From positions 1,674,001-1,738,000 of the forward strand of contig CP087563.1 of assembly GCA_020974905.1 (NCBI GenBank): 64,000 nt of DNA. The letters are read 5' to 3'. How positions within the stretch are numbered: position 1 is the first letter of the stretch; every line of letters starts with the position of its first letter. Source of the stretch: Planctomycetes bacterium syqfu (GTDB taxonomy: Bacteria > Planctomycetota > Phycisphaerae > Phycisphaerales > Phycisphaeraceae). The notes below the pieces were generated by a model. The model made no database searches and was not told the origin of the DNA. It worked only from the letters and a program-made list of their open reading frames with translations. Shown piece by piece: positions 8,495 to 17,254 of the stretch. The position numbers were made by a program, and so were the translations under genes.

Positions 8495-9019
8495 ATGCCA
8501 TTAATGTGGGTACCCTTTGTTTCGGCTGTTTTCTTTATCACCGGCATTCTTGTTGCAAGTCTGCTCTGGCGTCGTGAACTCTCTTCGTTGGGTATCAGCA
8601 GAACACCTGCCAAACGTGATCCCAATCAGAAGTATCCCTTCGTCAAAGCCGAGAATCTGCTTAACGAACTTGAAGCCACGGTCTATGACATTCTTCAGCA
8701 CGAAGCCGGTTCCAAGCGCATGGTGTTTTGCAAAATGCAATTGACTTCGGTGGCCACCATCCCCCCACGCACCGAGCGTGAAGAGTTTCTCAAGAAGCTT
8801 GCCGGCTCACGACGGCTGGACTTCGTGATCGTCAATGCGGATACCTACGCACCGATTCTGGCCATTCAAATGCCCTGCAAAGGTGAAGACCGTGAAATCA
8901 TCAGCGATGCAATGGAAGCAATTAAAATGCCGTTGGTCGTCCTGCCTAACAAAAAGACCTACGACGTGGTCGAGTTACATGATTTGATCATGCAGGCGAC
9001 GGGCAAGGGTAAGGATTAA
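8495..9019 (+). CDS. DUF2726 domain protein with membrane anchor
   Basis: A 174-residue protein. One hydrophobic segment (about residues 5-25) is followed by a basic linker and a domain from about 45 to the end that resembles DUF2726: LLNELEATVYDIL, then a beta-strand with RRLDFVIVNADTYAPILAIQM. That fold is related to restriction-endonuclease-like or topoisomerase-primase-type folds, but catalysis is unproven. GAGGA lies 8 bases before the ATG. It is followed 48 bases later by a zinc-ribbon membrane protein. Confidence 0.7.
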   Translation: MPLMWVPFVSAVFFITGILVASLLWRRELSSLGISRTPAKRDPNQKYPFVKAENLLNELEATVYDILQHEAGSKRMVFCKMQLTSVATIPPRTEREEFLKKLAGSRRLDFVIVNADTYAPILAIQMPCKGEDREIISDAMEAIKMPLVVLPNKKTYDVVELHDLIMQATGKGKD

Positions 9020-9067
9020 ATCTCCCATCTATCAACAACCTGCATCCGGAAACCGGGGACATCGTTG

Positions 9068-9469
9068 ATGCAGCAACCCGAGAGTAGAACCATCGCCAAA
9101 GCATTGATGCGGCAAGCCAAGTTACGTGGCATGCGTTATGGCTTGTTTGCAGGTGTTTTGCTGTGCAGTTTGCTAGCAATCGCATACATCACCAGCGGTG
9201 CGTCATTACAGGATTATCTGCTTAGCGAATGGAACATCGGCCCATCTGACATCTACCTGTATTTGTTTTTGACACTGGTGGCATGCTTGCTGCTGGGCAT
9301 CTATCTCTGTGCGTTTAAAACACTGCGAGCCATCGACCATGCGATGCGGGGACACTGCATGCACTGCGGCTATGACCTGCGTGGCGAAGACCAGATGTGC
9401 CCTGAGTGTGGTAAAGCACAACAGGAACTTTTCCGGCGATTCAATGATTGGTATGACGGTGAGGTTTAA
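9068..9469 (+). CDS. Small membrane protein with zinc ribbon CGYDLRG/CPECG
   Basis: About 133 residues. Two hydrophobic segments (roughly residues 25-45 and 60-85) are followed by a C-terminal ribbon MHCGYDLRGEDQMCPECGK. That ribbon signature is very common in planctomycete membrane proteins and of unknown role. ATG 9068 was chosen; the preceding TTG at 9065 is also in frame. GGGGA lies about 10 bases upstream. The context gives no clear function. Confidence 0.75.
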   Translation: MQQPESRTIAKALMRQAKLRGMRYGLFAGVLLCSLLAIAYITSGASLQDYLLSEWNIGPSDIYLYLFLTLVACLLLGIYLCAFKTLRAIDHAMRGHCMHCGYDLRGEDQMCPECGKAQQELFRRFNDWYDGEV

Positions 9470-9524
9470 GCGGTCACCTAAGCGCATTGCAGCATAAATT
9501 CCAAGATACGAAAATCAATCATGT

Positions 9525-9563
9525 CCTTCACTCCCACGTCCCCGGAAGGCAGGAGTGACGGAA
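9525..9563. repeat. Decayed family 1 palindrome
   Basis: TCACTCCCACGTCCCCGGAA followed by GGCAGGAGTGACGGAAG keeps the outer ends of a family 1 arm (CACTCCC/GGAGTGACGGAAG) but has lost the core. Nothing else is seen in 9470-9675. Confidence 0.45.
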
Positions 9564-9675
9564 GATGGTGATTCATTCCAATGAACGCATTACGTTGATC
9601 GCGCTCAAAGAAAAACTCCGCGTCGGGTTCGACACGGGGTTGTGTACTTGTGTGTCATGCGTAGGCGTCGGTCAA

Positions 9676-11355
9676 TCAATCCCGGCTGAACAATCGCATC
9701 AAGCCACGCTTACGCGGACGAGCGAATGCCGATGCCACCGCGTCGGTATCAAAGCCAGCAGGCAAGGTGTTACCGGATGCAAAGCTGTAGAGAATGGCTT
9801 TAAAAACGGTGTCCGCTGCACTGGTTGCCACGGAGATCAAGGCGATCACAATCGCACAGCCTGCCAAGACGCAAAGCGTCATCACAGGGCTTTGCAACAC
9901 CACGGCTGAAGCCCAGAGCATAAAGCCCATCACCACGTAAATCGGCAGGGTCACGATAAACGTCATCAAAGCCAGTGAGAAGTTACCCCGAAGTGAATCA
10001 CCCCAGGCTTCCTTCATGGTCTTGACCGATGACTTGATCGCCTTGAACGGGCCAACACCTTCTACTGTAATCACCGGGACAACGAAGAACGTCAGAATTG
10101 TCCAGCCGGCACCGAGTATCCAGGCGATCAATCGGCCGACCTTGTCGTTGAGTCCTTCGATAATCTTGAGAATCATACCGACCACAGCAGAGACCAACGC
10201 CCATGCAAGAATCTGTGGCAGACGTTGCATGGCGATTTTCATCCCATAACCAACCGTGGGCACTTCGCCACGCATGATCTTCATCGCACAGGCAATCAAG
10301 CCGGTGTTGAAAAACGCGATGACGAAATAGTTACAGAAGTAAAAGGCAAAGCCAATCAAGCCCCACATGGCCAGCCAGACATAATCAATGGCTTCCGCGG
10401 GACGACTCTCAAACGCGCCCCCGTTTTCAGCAGCCGCACCAAACGCATCTTCCAATGCGAACATGAACTTCTGAGCTTCAGCGACAATCTTATCCGCCTC
10501 GGCTTCGGACTTGCCTTCCGCGATGAGTTCCTGGCGCATCTGGGCAAAGTCTGCTTTTTCTTCTTCGGTGAGTTCACGGGGGCCCTTGGCAGTTGCGGGT
10601 GCTTCTGTTGCAGCAGTGCCCGCGGTCTGGGTTGCGTCTCCTGCTGCTGCTACGACATTGGGATCCGTCGCATCGGTCGTTGTGTCAACAGCTTCAGTAT
10701 CAGCCGGTTGCATTTGAGCCTGTCGCTGTTGGGCGCGATTCATTTCAGAGTTGGCCTGAGCGAGCACCAAACCGCCGACGGGCAAGGCGAAACTCAAAAG
10801 CACGATCAAGGCTGCGATGCCTGAGCAGACCGGGAAGATGAGCAGTTGTTTAAAATCCCAAATCATGCCGTAGCTGATCTTGGCAAAGGTCCAGCTTCGT
10901 TTGAATCGACCGAAGATGCCGTCTGCATAGTCGTCATAGACCTGGCCGCCGCCGGACATCTGTACGCCGACAGAGGTGTTGAGCTTGCTGCCTTCCTTGA
11001 GGTTAAAACCACAACTCACGCAGATCACCGCGCCGGGTCGGACACTGGTTTTACAGGATGGGCAGGTCGGCCCGCCAAGATTGGCAGGTGGCGGGACATT
11101 GAGTTGTCCATCGGGTGTCGCCAGGGCGTCACCACCATGCGAACCGGTAGACGGCTTGCTGGCGCCCATGTTCAGGTCAATGCCCGAGTCGAGATTAAGT
11201 TCCAGTTCCATGCCCTGGTCCGCCGGATCAGTTGCGGGGAAGCGCAGGGCTTGGCCACACTTACAGCGGACCTTCTTGCCAGCATATTTTTCCTGCCAGG
11301 CATAAGCACGATGACAGTGCTCGCAGCTCACTTTGCCGTCTGACGATGAACTCAT
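9676..11355 (-). CDS. Multi-pass membrane protein with two N-terminal zinc ribbons
   Basis: 559 residues. Ribbon 1 is CEHCHRAY..CKCG (about residues 11-34). Ribbon 2 is CPSCKTS..CVSCGFN (about 98-116). A hydrophobic segment near 170-200 is followed by an Ala/Thr/Glu-rich linker (about 200-300, with TEEEKADFAQMRQELIAEGKSEAEA, likely helical). At least five membrane segments fill the C-terminal half, ending in a basic tail. Proteins of this build are frequent in planctomycetes and uncharacterised. A purine-rich GGGGAAAATTT precedes the ATG. It stands alone, divergent from the ROK regulator. Confidence 0.75.
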   Translation of the reverse strand: MSSSSDGKVSCEHCHRAYAWQEKYAGKKVRCKCGQALRFPATDPADQGMELELNLDSGIDLNMGASKPSTGSHGGDALATPDGQLNVPPPANLGGPTCPSCKTSVRPGAVICVSCGFNLKEGSKLNTSVGVQMSGGGQVYDDYADGIFGRFKRSWTFAKISYGMIWDFKQLLIFPVCSGIAALIVLLSFALPVGGLVLAQANSEMNRAQQRQAQMQPADTEAVDTTTDATDPNVVAAAGDATQTAGTAATEAPATAKGPRELTEEEKADFAQMRQELIAEGKSEAEADKIVAEAQKFMFALEDAFGAAAENGGAFESRPAEAIDYVWLAMWGLIGFAFYFCNYFVIAFFNTGLIACAMKIMRGEVPTVGYGMKIAMQRLPQILAWALVSAVVGMILKIIEGLNDKVGRLIAWILGAGWTILTFFVVPVITVEGVGPFKAIKSSVKTMKEAWGDSLRGNFSLALMTFIVTLPIYVVMGFMLWASAVVLQSPVMTLCVLAGCAIVIALISVATSAADTVFKAILYSFASGNTLPAGFDTDAVASAFARPRKRGLMRLFSRD

Positions 11356-11528
11356 AAATTTTCCCCATGAACAAAGCTGTCAAGATCAAAAGCGGATCAG
11401 ATCCAGTGTCCAGACTTCAAGCAACTTCGTCAAGCCTAAATCCAATAATACATCCCATTAAACCAAGCATTACACCAAATCCAAACAAGCCATTTGACCA
11501 AATTACAGATTTATTCTTTTATGAAGTC

Positions 11529-11567
11529 TTGACTTTTTAATTTACTGTAATAAATTTAATACAGTAA
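11529..11567 (+). promoter_or_regulatory. Promoter with overlapping palindromic operator for the ROK regulator
   Basis: TTGACT at 11529 and TAAATT at 11552 are separated by 17 bases. The near-perfect palindrome TTACTGTAAT-AAATTT-AATACAGTAA (11542-11567) covers the -10. A dimeric regulator bound here would block transcription. The ROK-type protein 33 bases downstream is the natural candidate, acting on its own gene. Confidence 0.6.
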
Positions 11568-11599
11568 TCTTTTAAAATCATCAGCACTGATAAGAACGC

Positions 11600-12667
11600 A
11601 TGAAAACCTCCATCACCGAACAAGCCAATGTCCACGCAAGGCAGTCCTTAACGCGTTGGATTCTACTCAAACGCAAAGCCACACGGTCGGAGTTGGTCAC
11701 CGATACCGGGCTGTGTGCGGCTTCCGTGACCAATCACACCCGCTGGATGATCGAACAGGGTCTGATCAAGAGCACCCCCACGCGCGTTCCCGACGTCAAA
11801 CGCTCGGTCGACCTGCTGCAATTGAATCCGGACAACGGCGTGTTGATGCTCATTGATCTGCAAGCTCATCAAGTCTCAATCGCCCTGCTGGATATTGAAG
11901 GCCAACCGCTTTATCTGCTGGATCGACCGATTGAACAACCGACTCAGCGTGAGATTTTCAAGGTCCTAGGTCAAAGCGTACTGGAGATGCGCCAATGGGC
12001 ACGCGATGCTGACCGCAACATTGACCACGCGGGTATGTGTGTTCACGGGACGATGGTCAGCAACAGTCTGATTTTCAGTATTGATGGCGTTGCGGATTGG
12101 CGTCCCTGTGAACCCAAGCTCATTCTCCGACCACTTAACGACATTCCCAAAATGGACATCTGGACGCACATCATGTGCAAGCTCCTTGGTTTTGCCAGTC
12201 AGCAAAAGACCGATGATCAGATTGGTTACGTGGAGTACCGCGACAACAACTTTCACATTGCCACACTCCGCAAAGGTAAAGTCTGTCTTGGGACACACGG
12301 CACAACCAGCAGTTTCCTGCATGAGTCCGTCGATGAGTTGGGGCCCACCTGTTATTGCGGTCGCAAGGGATGTCTTGCTCATCTGCTCGAATCCGGTTGC
12401 CAGGTCGATCCCAGACTTCTTGCCAACACGTTTATCCAGATCGTCAATCGCATCCGCGTCAGCACCCTTGCCATGGAATGGGATGGTGCGCGTGAATGGC
12501 TACAGATCAAACTCGAAGAATCAGGCTACAACACCCACTGGATCGACGACGGCAAGGCAATGGTTCTCGACGGCCTTCATATTCTCACCGCACAGGAAGC
12601 ACTCACCCAGAAACTCGCTTATCTGAGCAAATCCAGCAAAACCGCTCAAGTCAAAGGTGCAAAATGA
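11600..12667 (+). CDS. ROK-family transcriptional regulator
   Basis: 355 residues. The N-terminal winged helix (about residues 10-75) contains [25 protein letters not shown]-like helices. The sugar-kinase-like ROK domain carries the zinc-binding signature [12 protein letters not shown] near residue 253. The usual phosphate-binding and sugar motifs are weak, so it is probably a sensor and not a kinase. Its stop overlaps the start of the pseudopilin gene as ATGA, and a glycosidase follows, so the three form a sugar-responsive cassette. A palindrome lies over its promoter. Confidence 0.8.
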   Translation: MKTSITEQANVHARQSLTRWILLKRKATRSELVTDTGLCAASVTNHTRWMIEQGLIKSTPTRVPDVKRSVDLLQLNPDNGVLMLIDLQAHQVSIALLDIEGQPLYLLDRPIEQPTQREIFKVLGQSVLEMRQWARDADRNIDHAGMCVHGTMVSNSLIFSIDGVADWRPCEPKLILRPLNDIPKMDIWTHIMCKLLGFASQQKTDDQIGYVEYRDNNFHIATLRKGKVCLGTHGTTSSFLHESVDELGPTCYCGRKGCLAHLLESGCQVDPRLLANTFIQIVNRIRVSTLAMEWDGAREWLQIKLEESGYNTHWIDDGKAMVLDGLHILTAQEALTQKLAYLSKSSKTAQVKGAK

Positions 12668-13371
12668 ATCAGTCGACATACAAACGTGGTTTTACCCTGA
12701 TCGAACTTCTGGTGGTGATCTCCATTATCGCCCTGCTCATTGCGATCCTGTTACCTGCGTTGAGTAAAGCGCGTGAAGCAAGTCGCCGCATCACCTGCGC
12801 CAACACCATGCATCAGATTGGTCTTGCCACAAGTATGTATGCCAACGACTTTGAAGAACACCTGCCTGTCGCGGTGGATGTGAATGTTTCAAGCAGTTAC
12901 CGCTGGGCACGCTTGTTAATTTATTACTTTAATTCCCAGGCCGGTTATGGCTCAGCCAATGCAGCGAATATCTGCGCTCAAACACGCCTGTTCCAATGCG
13001 CCAGTGGCCCGACGACTCCACCGCTGAGTTCAGCAACCAACAATCCGATTGATGTCACGCGATGCGATTACGGCTGGACACGACAGGTTGCTGTCGGTGG
13101 GGATATGGTGGTGAGTAAAGTCCAAACCTACCGTATCTCGCAAATTCAAAAAGCAGGACTCACGCTCATCAGCGGTGACAACTGGAATGCGTACAACAAC
13201 GTCCGCTACGAACCGCGAACGATGGGCGTCAGCGGTTCAGAGATCAAAGACTGGCATAGTAATGAAGGCTTGAACATGCTCTTTGTGGACTTCCATGCCA
13301 GCTTCACTCAAAAGCAGGACATCCAACTCCCAGGCATGATCACGGGAAGATATCTCTACACCATGCCCTGA
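12664..13371 (+). CDS. Pseudopilin-like protein (DUF1559-type)
   Basis: 235 residues. After a short basic leader comes [25 protein letters not shown], the prepilin cleavage and assembly segment of type II/IV pilins. The rest has strands and a C-terminal [11 protein letters not shown], a variant of the planctomycete DGH motif with DF in place of DG. Start and stop overlap with the ROK gene (ATGA), so the two are translated together. The glycosidase follows after 90 bases. Its likely place is the periplasm or envelope. The actual role of these very abundant planctomycete pilins is unsettled. Confidence 0.85.
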   Translation: MNQSTYKRGFTLIELLVVISIIALLIAILLPALSKAREASRRITCANTMHQIGLATSMYANDFEEHLPVAVDVNVSSSYRWARLLIYYFNSQAGYGSANAANICAQTRLFQCASGPTTPPLSSATNNPIDVTRCDYGWTRQVAVGGDMVVSKVQTYRISQIQKAGLTLISGDNWNAYNNVRYEPRTMGVSGSEIKDWHSNEGLNMLFVDFHASFTQKQDIQLPGMITGRYLYTMP

Positions 13372-13461
13372 TCTGAATCAATCCGACGAGTAAAAGAATC
13401 ATGGCGTTTGCTTCAATGTCACTGCGCCATTTTGTAACCCCATGCAGGAATCAACACACCG

Positions 13462-15093
13462 ATGTCACGCACATATCCCATCAATCAACTTGGCAAGATC
13501 GCATTCACAGGCTTTATGCTGATGATGTTCACACCAATCGCACATGCGCAAATCACACTACACAGACAATCGTTTCTGTTTAACTCCGGGCAGCCAATCA
13601 AACTCATGCTGCAATGCAAACAAGCTGAGGCTTCGACGAATGATGCACAGTTTGTGTGTCTGCTGACCCCGTATGGCAAGACAAACACAACGACAACACA
13701 ACATTCAATTTCCAATCTCACCACCGCTGCACATGCGTATGAACTCGAACTTCCAAGTCAGGCAGAAGGTCTGTACAACCTGCAAATCCAACTGATCGTG
13801 AAAGGTAAACAAGTCAGCGAGAAAACCATCAGCATTGGCGTTCTGCCCCAAGCCCAAGCCAAGGCCGTCAAGCCCGAGTCTGCGTTTGGGACGGTCGCGC
13901 ATCTGAATCGCATGAAGCCTGACGAACTACGTGCCACAGTCAAAAACATGTCACGCATTGGTATCCGCTGGGCGCGTGAAGGCTTTATCTGGAGTGATAT
14001 CCAACCCACCCCAGACGGCCCCATGCAGTGGGAACACTACGATCAGATGATCGATACCTGCGAAGAATTCGGCATCACCGTCCTGCCTGTCCTGGCCTAC
14101 AGCACCAAGTGGGCAGCGCAATATCCCCCCAAAGATATCAACTCAAAAAACCAACGCTCCGAAGCCATGCCCCGCCTCGATGCCTGGCAGAACTTCGCCC
14201 GCGCGAGCGTCGAGCGTTACAAAGACCGCATCAAACACTGGGAAATCTGGAACGAACCCAACTCCACCACCTTCATGAAAGTTGCCGATCGCACCAAGCA
14301 GGCACAAGACTATGCACAGCTATTGGCAACGGCACATCAGACTATCAAGCAACACGATCCCAAGGCACAGATCATTATCGGCGGCTTCACGCCCAAACAC
14401 TGGCTGCCCAAGGTCCCCTATCTCCATGAAGCCAACTTCATGAAAGCGATCTACGCACACCAACCCCGCCCCTTTGATATCCTCGGCTATCACCCTTACA
14501 CCGCACCGCACACCGACACGACCAATGCTGCGACCGTCAAAAAGTACTTCAAACTTGCCAGCTTCTGTTGGGATGTCAGCATGGAGAAGAAAGGCCAATT
14601 GCCGGCAACATGGATGACGGAGTTCGGCACGCCCACCATGCCGTTCATGACCGAAGACCGCGCTGCCCAATACATGGCTGTTTTGTATGTCACTGCGATG
14701 GCTGATGGCAGAGTTGCCAAGAATTTCTGGTACGACTTTCAAAACGATGGCCCCAAGTCCGACAACAAGGAACACAACTTCGGACTCCTGCGTTTCGATG
14801 GCACGCCCAAACCCGGATACTTTGCGTATCGCAATCTCACTTCAATGCTAGAAGACGCGCAATTTCAAAGTTCCACAGATCACGGTCAATGGATCGAACA
14901 TCGCTTTACGCGTGCAGGAAAGAACTTCAGCGTGATTTGGTGTCACGAAGATTCGCAACTCACCATTGCATTGCCCGTCAAGGCATCATCCTGTGAGGTC
15001 ATCAATGTCATTGGGCAAAGCCAACGTATTGAAACAAGCAAGGGTCAACTGCAATTGATGATCACGCAAAGTCCGCTGTTTGTTCTGCAGTGA
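13462..15093 (+). CDS. Secreted glycoside hydrolase, clan GH-A (GH39/GH5-like)
   Basis: 543 residues with a signal peptide ending THAHA-like (IAHAQ, about residue 30). An N-terminal beta-rich domain (about 30-145) is followed by a TIM barrel. WEIWNEPN near residue 263 carries the acid/base glutamate, and WMTEFGTP near residue 385 carries the nucleophile. A short beta domain closes the protein. Retaining clan A enzymes of this type act on beta-linked glycans; substrate unknown. It is the last gene of the ROK-pilin-glycosidase cassette. An inverted repeat and an IS element follow. Confidence 0.85.
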   Translation: MSRTYPINQLGKIAFTGFMLMMFTPIAHAQITLHRQSFLFNSGQPIKLMLQCKQAEASTNDAQFVCLLTPYGKTNTTTTQHSISNLTTAAHAYELELPSQAEGLYNLQIQLIVKGKQVSEKTISIGVLPQAQAKAVKPESAFGTVAHLNRMKPDELRATVKNMSRIGIRWAREGFIWSDIQPTPDGPMQWEHYDQMIDTCEEFGITVLPVLAYSTKWAAQYPPKDINSKNQRSEAMPRLDAWQNFARASVERYKDRIKHWEIWNEPNSTTFMKVADRTKQAQDYAQLLATAHQTIKQHDPKAQIIIGGFTPKHWLPKVPYLHEANFMKAIYAHQPRPFDILGYHPYTAPHTDTTNAATVKKYFKLASFCWDVSMEKKGQLPATWMTEFGTPTMPFMTEDRAAQYMAVLYVTAMADGRVAKNFWYDFQNDGPKSDNKEHNFGLLRFDGTPKPGYFAYRNLTSMLEDAQFQSSTDHGQWIEHRFTRAGKNFSVIWCHEDSQLTIALPVKASSCEVINVIGQSQRIETSKGQLQLMITQSPLFVLQ

Positions 15094-15147
15094 GATATGC
15101 ACTGGGAGTCATGCAATAGAACGCATCGTGAATGGATCAACACACTT

Positions 15148-15174
15148 CGTCATTCCCGCGATGGCGGGAGTGAC
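15148..15174. repeat. Short family 1 palindrome
   Basis: CGTCATTCCCGCGATGGCGG followed by GAGTGAC: one arm of the family 1 repeat folded on itself, 55 bases after the glycosidase stop. Confidence 0.6.
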
Positions 15175-15353
15175 CGATCGTGAAAATCAATGATTTATTG
15201 CATTTTTCACTCAAATGTAGCGTCTGGCGCGCTTATGTCTGCGTGCGTCATCAATGAAAGACCCATTCAATAGCTGTGTATGAAAACCCTGCTGCTCGGG
15301 GTATGTTTCGAGCATCGTTTGTTCGGAACTAGCCCATCACCAGGAGCAACAGG

Positions 15354-16409
15354 ATGAAGACTGATTCTACCATGTACGTCGGCCTTGACTATCACCAATC
15401 GAGCATTCAACTGTGTGTGATGGATGCTGCGGGCAAGACGCTGCTCAATCGCAAGTGCGACAACGATCTGCTGGCGTTGACACGACATCTGCCTAAGGGC
15501 GTGAAGGTGCAGGCGACGATCGAAGCGATGCCCGGCAGCGCGGATCTGGCTGAAGCCCTTTGCAGGCAACCGGGCTGGTCGGTGCATCTGGCTCATGCTC
15601 AGCACGTGGCCCGGATGAAGCGGACACGCGAGAAGACCGACCGCAGTGATGCTTACGTGCTGGCGGATTTGACGCGCGTGGGTTACGTGCAAAAGGTGTG
15701 GCTGCCGCCCCAATCGGTGCGCGAGTTGCGACGGTTGGTCAGCCATCGATTGCAGTTGGTGGATCGTGCCAAGGCGTTGAAGCTGCGCGTGGGCAGTTTG
15801 CTGCGCGATCACCGGGTGAAGCTGGCAGGGACGAGATGGAGCAAGCCATGGCTTTTGGCGTTGGCTCAAACCGTTGCGTCGTTGCCTGCTGACAGTGCGT
15901 GGATCATCAGTGAGCAACTTGACGAACTGGCGCATCTGAGCATGCGGATCAAGGCGGCTGATGCGCGGCTCAAAGAAGTGACGGCCCAGGACACGTTAAC
16001 CGGACACCTGCTGGCTCAGGCGGGCGTGGGATTGATCACGGCCACGGCATTGCGTGCAGCAATCGGACGATTTGATCGGTTTAAAAACGGTAAGTCGCTT
16101 GCACGTTACTGCGGGCTCAGCCCACGCAACGCCTCGTCGGGCAGTCGTCAGAATCAAGGCGGTTTGGTGGATGATGCCAACAAGCGTCTTCGCAGTTTGC
16201 TCATCAAGTTGGCTTGGCGACTGATGCGGGCCTCCGGGGGTTCCGGGGGGCGTTGGAAAGCGATGGCTTGTCGTTTGCGTGACCGTGGCAAAGCATCGTG
16301 TCTGATCGCTGCAGCGGTGGCCAATCGTTGGGTGCGTCAGTTGCATCACCAGTTGGTTGAGGTGATCGACGATGCCAACGTGACGAGGCAAGTGCCTGCA
16401 ACGATGTGA
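15354..16409 (+). CDS. IS110/IS1111 family transposase
   Basis: 351 residues, full length and apparently intact. The N-terminal RuvC-like DEDD domain shows VGLDYHQSS (first Asp), ATIEAMPGS (Glu) and EKTDRSDAY (Asp pair). The C-terminal domain has GVGLITATALRAAIGRF and then RYCGLSPR, typical of the Transposase_20 half that carries the catalytic serine. A ribosome site AGGAGCAACAGG precedes the ATG. These recombinases work with a structured RNA encoded in the element's own non-coding end. Higher G+C and many GCG/CTG codons differ a little from neighbours. Confidence 0.93.
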   Translation: MKTDSTMYVGLDYHQSSIQLCVMDAAGKTLLNRKCDNDLLALTRHLPKGVKVQATIEAMPGSADLAEALCRQPGWSVHLAHAQHVARMKRTREKTDRSDAYVLADLTRVGYVQKVWLPPQSVRELRRLVSHRLQLVDRAKALKLRVGSLLRDHRVKLAGTRWSKPWLLALAQTVASLPADSAWIISEQLDELAHLSMRIKAADARLKEVTAQDTLTGHLLAQAGVGLITATALRAAIGRFDRFKNGKSLARYCGLSPRNASSGSRQNQGGLVDDANKRLRSLLIKLAWRLMRASGGSGGRWKAMACRLRDRGKASCLIAAAVANRWVRQLHHQLVEVIDDANVTRQVPATM

Positions 16410-16620
16410 CGAATTGGAAGTGACGGCAAGGATGTGAGAGGCCGTGTGCTGCCCCTTTGGATATCGATCATGAGCTCGACTCGCGGCTGGGCTTGATGCT
16501 CGCTAATAGCTGGGGCAGTGATCGAAATCTCGCAACCACCCACATGGGCTAGCCAATGCGATGCTCGAATAGAAGCTTGGGACGCGGCAGGCGGTCGAAC
16601 ACAAAAATTGTCATCGGAAG
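16410..16620 (+). ncRNA. Candidate bridge RNA region of the IS1111-type element
   Basis: The right non-coding end after the transposase stop is about 240 bases, where IS1111-group elements are known to encode their bridge RNA. CTGCCCC (16449-16455) pairs with GGGGCAG (16512-16518), closing a 70-base stem-loop that could hold a guide loop. A second structured stretch follows to about 16600. The boundaries and the target/donor guide bases are inferred, not shown. Confidence 0.45.
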
Positions 16621-16731
16621 AAAAAAACTTGACAGCAGCAGGCTTTTCATAGAAGCCGCGAGCTGACAGCGCACGCGTCACACGTCCACGCGACACTTGA
16701 GTGAAAAATGCAATAAAACACACAGCGCCAT

Positions 16732-17001
16732 TTACTTTTTGGCCAACTGCTGTTTCTTATCTTCCTCGACAAGCTTCATGAGTTTACCTGCAAGGTCGAC
16801 ACCTTTGCTGGCCACTTCGATGCTGCCCTTGGTACTTTCGATTGAAAGTCGGGTAGACCCTTCCGCCACGTCGAATGCCAGGCCTGTGAGTTCACGTGCG
16901 ACCTTAATCGAGCCGACCACCATGGAGACACAGCCGGTTGAAGTCATGGCGATGGCGATGAGAAATGTCAGTGCAAAGATCCGTTTGAGTTGCTGCATCA
17001 T
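16732..17001 (-). CDS. Small lipoprotein
   Basis: 89 residues. A basic N-terminus and hydrophobic stretch end in MTSTGC, a lipobox, with the lipidated Cys near residue 24. The mature part is short, with alternating hydrophobic and charged residues and probably helical. GGAGG sits directly before two consecutive ATGs (17001 and 16998); the second has better spacing. Convergent with the IS element. No family recognised. Confidence 0.65.
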   Translation of the reverse strand: MMQQLKRIFALTFLIAIAMTSTGCVSMVVGSIKVARELTGLAFDVAEGSTRLSIESTKGSIEVASKGVDLAGKLMKLVEEDKKQQLAKK

Positions 17002-17132
17002 GCCTCCAGTGTGAGGATTACGACAACTGCCATTGTCGCGTGAGTCACTGGATTAACGAATACGAAACGGACAGATGCAAGCGGGATGTGTGAAAATAGG
17101 CAATTTTCGGCTTATCGGATGTAGGTTCAGTT

Positions 17133-17221
17133 AAAGCCGCTACTCTCCTGAGTAGCGGGTTGTTTCATTGCGATATCGATTGATTACAAGGCAACCCGTG
17201 ACACAGGAGTGTCACGGCTTT
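17133..17221. repeat. Dispersed repeat family 3, short copy (MITE-like)
   Basis: The left end AAAGCCGCTACTCTCCTGAG and the right end, whose complement starts AAAGCCGTGACACTCCTGTG, are about 30-base terminal inverted repeats. A longer copy with the same ends is at 58111-58346. It lies between the lipoprotein start and the PgpH stop. Confidence 0.7.
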
Positions 17222-17254
17222 GAGATTACAATGACGCATCTGTGCTCGAAAATC

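Larger units (their letters stand above)
15279..16651 (+). mobile_element. IS110-family element, IS1111 subgroup
   Basis: An IS110-type transposase (15354-16409) is bracketed by subterminal inverted repeats. The left one, TATGAAAACCCTGCTGCTC (15279-15297), is the near-complement of the right one, ACAGCAGCAGGCTTTTCATA (16632-16651). Subterminal repeats plus a long non-coding right end mark the IS1111 subgroup. Exact ends are a few bases outside these repeats and cannot be fixed without an empty site. No target duplication is expected for this family. Confidence 0.8.
15194..16717. repeat. 30-bp inverted repeat surrounding the IS110 element
   Basis: Left arm 15194-15223 begins TTTATTGCATTTTTCACTCA. 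Right arm 16688-16717 is its reverse complement with about 28 of 30 positions matching, ending TGAGTGAAAAATGCAATAAA. The IS element lies between the arms. IS110 elements do not carry such external repeats, so this is best read as a pre-existing palindrome between two convergent genes that the element entered. Confidence 0.7.

Noticed and set aside
15094-15278. Bridge RNA at the left end of the IS element
   Set aside because: The left non-coding end inside the element is short (about 75 bases), and the subterminal repeats mark the IS1111 group, in which the RNA lies at the right end.
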